From Theobroma cacao (Eukaryota; Streptophyta; Magnoliopsida; Malvales; Malvaceae), in NCBI RefSeq assembly GCF_000208745.1, contig NC_030851.1, positions 13,092,939-13,156,938 on the forward strand: DNA of 64,000 bases. Reading direction: 5' to 3'. Under the pieces are notes generated by a model. That model made no database searches. It was given only the letters and a program-made list of their open reading frames with translations, and was not told where the DNA came from. Positions 58,397 to 64,000 of this stretch are shown piece after piece; position 1 is the first letter of the stretch; every line of letters starts with the position of its first letter. The translations under genes and the position numbers were made by a program.

Positions 58397-61300
58397 ATGT
58401 ATATGTATATATGTTTGTCAAAAGAAACAAAAAGAAGCAAAATGTTTCCCAAGCTAAGGCAAATAAAAGCTTCATTTTGGCTTTTATGGAAACAACCTAT
58501 CCTCAAATTCTACGTAAAATAGTTCAACTTCTTTCTAGAGAGGATGACTTGGTATACCTAGAAGATTACAAATTTCAGAGTGAAAAGATGCCAAAGTTCT
58601 GTCAAAAGCTAGTAGCGCTAGAAAAACTTCAATGCACGTTTGTGTCCAGCTGTGAAACGCGTTTAGTATATTCTTGGGCGAAACATATAGAAAAAATTAT
58701 ACACAAGTATGTATCTATTTCCAGTAATGTTTCATTTGGGCCGTTGTTAAACCTAGCATCTCATCTTGTCCTATGACTCTGACAGTTGCGCAGAAGAAGT
58801 GGCAATATATATTCTCCCTCTTAATTTATGCATTTATAATTCTTAGATTACCTATAATATTATATGCATAGCATGCATTAAAGTAAGCACATATACAATA
58901 TTGCAAAATAAACTACATAATCTTATGGCCTTGTGGCTTTAATGTACCTCATGATACTTTCTTATCCACTCGAAAAGAAACAACTGCCAAATTTTATTAT
59001 TATTATTATTATTATTTCTTTTTTTGAAAAGGAGGCGTTTACTAATAAAAAAAAAATCAGAAGCTATTTCCCATCATTATTAGTGTCTTCTCCTAACTGC
59101 TAGGGACCTAAATTCTGAAATCAATAAAATGAAAGCATCTTTTTTCATCTCTGGTTGAAACCTATTTCCCTTCAATATATACAACTTATTCTTCTTATAA
59201 GCTATAAACTTACATTGTGCATGTTAAACTAACACCCATAATTAATTTCCTACTTGCTCATGTCACATGCATCTTCAAATTAATTAAAGTTTTTCTTTGA
59301 TAATGTAGTTGTCTGTGACAAGCTGAAGCTAAATGGTAATTGATGATACTACAAATCAATCTATAAAATCCTTTTCATTGTGTAAATGTTGCATGACACG
59401 CACATGAACGGGAAGTTGCCATGACTTGTAGTTCAAATGTAATCAAGATTTTTATGTCCTTTACAGATTGTAACCTATGACTCCTTAGGGTGAGGTTTTT
59501 AACTAGAAATTGGAATGATCACCAAGCTGCTTTCATTGCTTCCTGTGAAAATTTTATGATTTACTTGGGACATCCATTTGTTGATTTAAAGGTGACAATT
59601 ACTTTTGGCAGATGAAATTGGGGAACTCTACACACAAATTGTATCTCTTAGGTTTATAAATTATAATCCTAAAGTAGTATATGTGGAAGAACTTTACTTT
59701 AAAGTCATTATTGGGGAAGATATAATGGTATTTGATTGTGAAGTGTGCATGAGAAGCATTTCTTATTAAAGGGATGGGACGAAAAATAATGTGAATCTAA
59801 CAACTTGAGATACACAAAATTATTCCCTTATGTAGTGCACCTCGTGCACAAATTATTGTGGTATAGACCAATATTTTTCCCTGATAATGACTACCTAAAA
59901 AAGAACTCGAATTCATGATACGAATATTTTCACCATTGAGTATATGCCCCACATCACCAAAATAAAGAAAACAACTTAATTAATTTGTATTCAAACATCA
60001 TGTGTAAGTGATTTCCTCAATGTGTGCAGAAGGAGGACTTCGATTTCACTTTGTGTAACATGCGTGTCTTTTTGTGCAATCATAAAGTTGCAAACAATTA
60101 TGTCCATACTTATAAAAGACTAGATACTTTTTTGATACGTACCTAATTAAATTTTTGTCTAATTATCAGGAGTATGGATAAAAACCCTAGATAATGAAAG
60201 CATTAATGAATTAATTATATCTATGTCGCTTTTAAAACAAAATATTTCTATCTCCTTCCGCTATGAACTTCTCTTTTTCTTTTTTTTTCTTTTTTTTTTG
60301 ACATTTGAACAATTTTCATTCATCCAAAGAAATTTTAAACATTATATATATATATATATATACTNTGAAATTTTAAACATATATATATATATATATATAC
60401 TAATTATCTTCCCTAATAAATTGAAGATGAACCTGTAAACCCTAGTGCTGATTCTCATTTCAATATCCAACCCCCTAGCCCTACGTACCCCTACCCCTTC
60501 TTTCCCTATCAGCGTTATAATGCACTAATCTTCTGACCCCGATCATTAATGCCATGGCCAAATTCATAATTCTGAACATACTTATGCCAGCAGCCCTAAT
60601 GTATCTTTGCTCCATTTTACCGGCCGTAGTCGGCTGTTTTACGGGATTCTACTTGAGTTTTGAGAGCAAGTATATTTGCATGTTCAGGTGATTGAGGTGG
60701 TTAGGAGCTTTAACTACAGTCTTAAATTTTACATTCCCGGCGCTTTTATACATATAACAAAATGATTAAATTTCTTGTTTGGTAGATAAGTTATATATAT
60801 TTCTCTAAGTCATTCCAAAGTTTTTAAGGCTAATGGCTATATATATAGTAAAAAATAAATGACATTTGGATTCTACGTAACCATGAATTTTGAATTTTTG
60901 TTCACCCTAACCTGATCAACTCATTTACTTAAAGCTAATTGTTCTATTATATGCCCTTTTTTTTTTTTCTAAACAGCTAATCATGAAGATTAATCTTTGT
61001 ATAGTTTTACTTTAGACAATACTTTGCTTGTGGTTCATCCTGTTTTCTTTGCAAGTATGCCAGATCATTGATATGTTACTTTCATATATACAAGTTTATG
61101 GTGTGAAATAGTAAGCCCATATATAGAAGCAGGAAAGGCCATTCCTCTTCCATTTATTTTTGGGGTTGAGCATAGAAGGTGTTAGGTAGTTTTCTGTATG
61201 TTATCTCCAAACTTCTAAAATTGAACCCTACACCTTTAATCCTGTCACTAAGAACATCCATAACTAACTAAAACAAGAAGCTTATAACCATTTTAAATGA

Positions 61301-62923
61301 CTCCTTACCTTGATTAACAAAAATTTAGGCAATCTTAAGAACGATAGCTGATGGCTTAAACGGCTAATGATACCAGATAAGAAAAAATGGCTACCAAGAA
61401 ATACACTTCCCACCTAACTATGATGTTATCAGACAAGAAAAACTAAAAAAGAAAAACAGCACAGTAAGAAAGACGCATTTAGTTCTGCTGTTTCTGTCAT
61501 GTCTCTAGCACCAACCAAGTCCTAATTCATGTAATTAATTTACTGGATAAAAAGAAGACTCTCATTTGCTCTTTTTGGCTCTTTTATGCCGTCATGTTTT
61601 GCTAATCAAAAGCAAGTGAGGTATGCAAAACGAAGCATGGCATGGGCAGCTCAACATGGTAGCATTTGAAAGGAAAAGGAGTTGCATTTATAGTTTTTAT
61701 CAACGTACCTCTGATTCGCTATCCAGTCTCAGCTTGTTAACCAGATACTTCATTAATAACCGCACTGTCATCTTCCCGTCCCTGAAGATTTCAAATATGT
61801 TGAAGACCAAAAGAACCGAAATACAGTAAGTTTTGTGTAGCACAAGACTTTTTATAGTTTGGGAGTTCCTATGAAAGCCTGGAATTACAAAAAGGAACTA
61901 GAAAGTGATAAATTGGAATAAAACAAATGGATAAAATATATTACTTGATTCTCAGATAGCTCTTTGGTATTTGAGGCAAGAACGGTTCTTTAGCTCTGAA
62001 ATGAAAAACCCAAGTGAATTTCATCAGAAAGTGAGCTCTAATATTTTTAAATACCCCAGAGTGACAATTAAAAAAAAAAAAAAGAAATTTTCAGGCAAAA
62101 ACAAAAAGTGGTCTTTAATATTTTCCAAGTTATCTCCCTCCCCCCCTTTTTTCCTTATCTTATTTTGTACTTACTGATTTTGTGATGCTTGTAGCATAAA
62201 CCAAATGCCAGAATGGGGCCTTCTAGGAGGATCAATGATTCTAACATCTGAGCTCGGCCCGGCAACATCCATTCCGAGTTGCACCTGAAATGGTCTGGCA
62301 AAATGGGAGCCCAATGGTACCAAAGAAGAAGAAGACGATGAGGAGGACGGAGCTGCTGCTATATTTTGCGATATAGGCCTAAATGCCCAGTTAATCTCTC
62401 CTTGAGGGAACGTGGAGCTACTTCCTTGTTGGTGTTGAAAGAATAAAGAAGTACTAAAACTATGCATAACCGGTGGACGTGGAGCTCGAAACTCGGGCAT
62501 GTTGAAAGTAGGGGCTAATGGCCTTGCTTGTTGCGAGCTTCCTCCAGGTAATAGATCAAGCTCGATCAACCCTCCTCTTCTCGCTGTTGGATCCCCTTGA
62601 TCATGCTTGCTGCTATCATATCTTGTTGCCTGGCCCCCTATGCCGAGTTGGAGCCAACCTTCATCTTTCTCTTCTTGATTGTTATCCTTGGAGCTGGAGC
62701 GTTCTTCATTAAGGCTATTAGTTCTTGATTCATCTTCAGCCATGGAATTAGCAACTAGATCAGATCCTAAGCAAGCTTCACTGTGATAGTCATACCCGTG
62801 AACACGGCTCATAAGACCAAAACTCTCTGTATAACTGCTACCACAACAACCATAAAAACCACCGCCGCCACCGTGAGGAAGATGATGTTGATTAGAAAGG
62901 TTTTCAGCAGGAACCATGGTCAT
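55259..62923 (-). CDS. LAX PANICLE 2-like protein, four coding exons
   Basis: Exons on the minus strand: 62923-62175, 61995-61945, 61781-61709 and 55414-55259 (stop TGA 55261-55259), together 1029 nt and 342 residues. All junctions are GT-AG: CA|GTAAGT, cag|AGCTAAA, AA|GTAATA, cag|GGACGGG, GAG|GTACGT, cag|ATAGAG. Residues 1-60 are Gly/His-rich; then DEGWLQLGIGG (87-97) and LIELDLLPGGSSQQ (119-132, EAR-like). Next come NWAFRPI, a Ser run and RPHSGIWFMLQAS (about 235-245). The C-terminus (about 250-342; TVRLLMKYLVNKL, EIEITCRGQQLVPYLTL, VMVLHYGRS) looks like a ubiquitin-like RAWUL fold. I recognise the family of rice LAX2 and maize barren stalk2, nuclear regulators of axillary meristem formation; the match is from memory. 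All domains are intact. The role in this plant is inferred. Confidence 0.87.
58345..58776 (+). CDS. Hypothetical ORF in intron 3, doubtful
   Basis: 143 codons. The first ~25 are translated microsatellite (Tyr-Ile repeats). From about 58485 the composition becomes protein-like (METTYPQILRKIVQLLSRED...EKMPKFCQKLVALEKLQ). I do not recognise it. It could be a fragment of a retroposed gene or a chance frame; no promoter, start context or tail supports it. Confidence 0.2.
58353..58384. repeat. (AT)16 microsatellite
   Basis: Perfect AT dinucleotide run followed by gtatgtatgtatatgtat. Confidence 0.95.
60318..60402. repeat. Duplicated TA microsatellite around a single N
   Basis: gaaattttaaacat(ta)n tact appears twice, separated by an N at 60365. 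It is either a tandem duplication or an assembly artefact of a TA run. Confidence 0.7.
61709..61781 (-). CDS. LAX2-like exon 3
   Basis: 73 nt encoding DGKMTVRLLMKYLVNKLRL and DSESE. The acceptor is cttcag and the donor GTACGT. Phase 0 at its end. Confidence 0.87.
61945..61995 (-). CDS. LAX2-like exon 2
   Basis: 51 nt encoding AKEPFLPQIPKSYLRI. The acceptor is catttcag and the donor GTAATA. Too short to be found as an ORF; recognised from family order. Confidence 0.85.
62175..62923 (-). CDS. LAX2-like exon 1
   Basis: 749 nt. The start ATG at 62923 (MTMVPAENL) is chosen because it opens the frame continuous with the conserved block; a second ATG two codons later (MVPAENL) is equally possible. 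Ends CA|GTAAGT, phase 2. Confidence 0.88.
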
Positions 62924-63024
62924 ATCGGATAACCCAGAAACCGACTATAATAAGAAGAAGGACGATGATGGTGATGATTTTGACTACGACTCCCCAGCTT
63001 AGTCTTGATCTCAGCATAAGCCAT
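62920..63024 (-). CDS. Upstream ORF of the LAX2-like gene
   Basis: ATG at 63024 opens 34 codons (MAYAEIKTKLG..., with a His run and Ser/Tyr-rich end) and stops at TGA 62922-62920, which overlaps the main start as ATGA (62923-62920). It is in a different frame from the main ORF, so the two would fuse only after a one-base change. It could throttle translation of the main ORF or feed it by reinitiation. Alternatively a sequencing indel has split one N-terminus. No homologous peptide comes to mind. Confidence 0.5.
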   Translation of the reverse strand: MAYAEIKTKLGSRSQNHHHHRPSSYYSRFLGYPI

Positions 63025-63275
63025 GGATGAAAAAAAGCTGTTCAATCTGTTGTTTAAATTGGAGAGAATAATCTATAACTACTGCCATAAGCATATCTCA
63101 GAGTCGAGAAATCAAGAAAGCGAGAGACACCCATTAACCAGAGACGAATTGGTGTTGCCTTCTGTTTCATTGTAAACATATCAGAGGACAACAAGGAGAA
63201 TAAACGTTGTAAATCTCACTTTCCATTAATTCTCTTTGTTTGGAAGCTTGTGGAGAGATGAAATAGTTGCAGAAA

Positions 63276-63291
63276 GGGGGGGGGGGGGGGG
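63276..63291. repeat. G16 homopolymer in the 5' leader
   Basis: Sixteen G in a row on the plus strand, read as C16 in the transcript if transcription starts near 63320. Confidence 0.95.
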
Positions 63292-63347
63292 TGAAGAAAG
63301 AGAGATGGTGGTCAGTCAGTCAGTTAGATTAAATAATGATAATATTG

Positions 63348-63355
63348 TATATATA
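63348..63355 (-). promoter_or_regulatory. Probable TATA box of the LAX2-like gene
   Basis: TATATATA lies about 425 bp upstream of the main start codon. It implies a transcription start near 63320 and a ~400-nt leader containing the C16 tract and the uORF. Position only; not proven. Confidence 0.4.
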
Positions 63356-63359
63356 TTCT

Positions 63360-64000
63360 TAGGGAGGTCGAACCGTAATAGTTTTTGACTTTGTTAAGAC
63401 GAAATATATGTTCCTCCTGTTTTCTAATGGGGAAAAATACGCTAGGGTCCCCCAGCGAACAACTTTAGGGCATGTTCCAAGGAGAAAATGACTGTAAAGG
63501 CTCTTTCTTTTTAGAATATCACAAAAAGGTCCTTTTTAGTCCTAATGGGAGGCTTTAGGGAATGTCTACCCATCCCTACAAAAATTAAACTAGAATTTGG
63601 AATGTGTGAAAACAGACAACAGAGAAACCCCATCACGTCGCCCCCTTGGCCCCATCTGCTTCACACGCGTCTCATGCTTTTGGATGCTGCGGATCATAAT
63701 CATAATTAACAATTAATACTAATACTAATGCCTTAATTCTTCCAAATCTCTCTGCTATTTAATTTCCTCAAACAATTTGGAGCAGCCTACAATATCAAAC
63801 GCATTTCCCCTGCACCTGCAAAGCCTGTTCAAATTCTTTTTTCCTTTTAGAAAACAGAGATGTCAGTTGTCTGTTGAGAGTAATCTGATTATAGTATGTT
63901 CTTAACAGGAAAAGGGCAAGTTTAAAAACTTGCATGCTAAGGCCCTGGAAATGAGACAAGTGGAGAGGGCAGAGGAGTGGCAAGGCATAATGAGATTACC
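63360..64000. other. Upstream region of the LAX2-like gene
   Basis: No coding region recognised on either strand. It is likely promoter sequence. A cacgcgt word occurs at 63664-63670; nothing else stands out. Confidence 0.45.

Larger units (their letters stand above)
55415..61708 (-). other. Intron 3 of LAX2-like gene, 6.3 kb
   Basis: Starts GTACGT and ends AG. Unlike the rest of the window it shows no LTR element. It holds an A-run at 56467-56490, microsatellites (58353-58384, 58998-59016, 60345-60400) and a pyrimidine-rich stretch at 56008-56028. Apart from a 143-codon ORF at 58345-58776 I see no coding content. The length is unusual next to introns 1 and 2 (179 and 163 bp). Confidence 0.8.

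Noticed and set aside
62518..62712. 64-codon plus-strand ORF
   Set aside because: Antisense shadow of LAX2-like exon 1.

Overview
This is plant nuclear DNA, almost certainly from a eudicot. It is AT-rich, packed with degenerate LTR retrotransposons primed by initiator tRNA-Met (TGGTATCAGAGC sites), and carries LINE, SINE, CACTA and MITE remnants. It holds one host gene with plant-type introns. There is no bacterial, phage, CRISPR or operon structure. A run of 812 N at 46945-47756 is an assembly gap, and single Ns lie at 10998 and 60365.

Layout. 1-9363: the 3' part of a Ty3/gypsy (Del/Tekay-like) element, with a nonsense-riddled pol followed by a ~3 kb 3' LTR. That LTR is split by a solo LTR of the same family in the opposite orientation (5745-8520). 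9364-12500: a probable LTR fragment of another family and an AT-rich tandem array. 12501-39133: a deep nest. The oldest layer is a decayed Ty1/copia element on the minus strand (LTR 38796-39133, gag 33373-32785 and 12911-12501). Its leader is broken by a deleted copia element with a perfect 5-bp target duplication (33522-38678). Its gag is broken by a SIRE/Maximus-like copia element (12912-32784), which is itself broken inside its 3' extra ORF by a young, pol-less gypsy element with 3.1 kb LTRs (14484-24662, 5-bp duplication ctgaa).

40670-44773: the 3' half of an L1-type LINE ORF2, interrupted by a solo LTR (41301-42839, which carries a tRNA-derived SINE) and by a MITE-like element (43025-43791). 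A CACTA end follows at 44775-44926. 45890-53195: a ~250-bp tandem repeat invaded by a gypsy LTR that was later invaded by a second LTR of the same family (48500-51536, duplication agaat).

53196-64000: low-repeat sequence with the one convincing host gene, a LAX PANICLE 2-like gene on the minus strand. It has four coding exons (62923-62175, 61995-61945, 61781-61709, 55414-55259), 342 residues and a 6.3-kb third intron. A 34-codon upstream ORF ends on the main start codon in an ATGA overlap.

I found no new defence or regulatory system. The most unusual items are the nest itself, the pol-less gypsy element with an anonymous ~2.9 kb core, the single-frame 3' ORF of the SIRE-like element, and the overlapping uORF of the LAX2-like gene. 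All alignments were made by eye.
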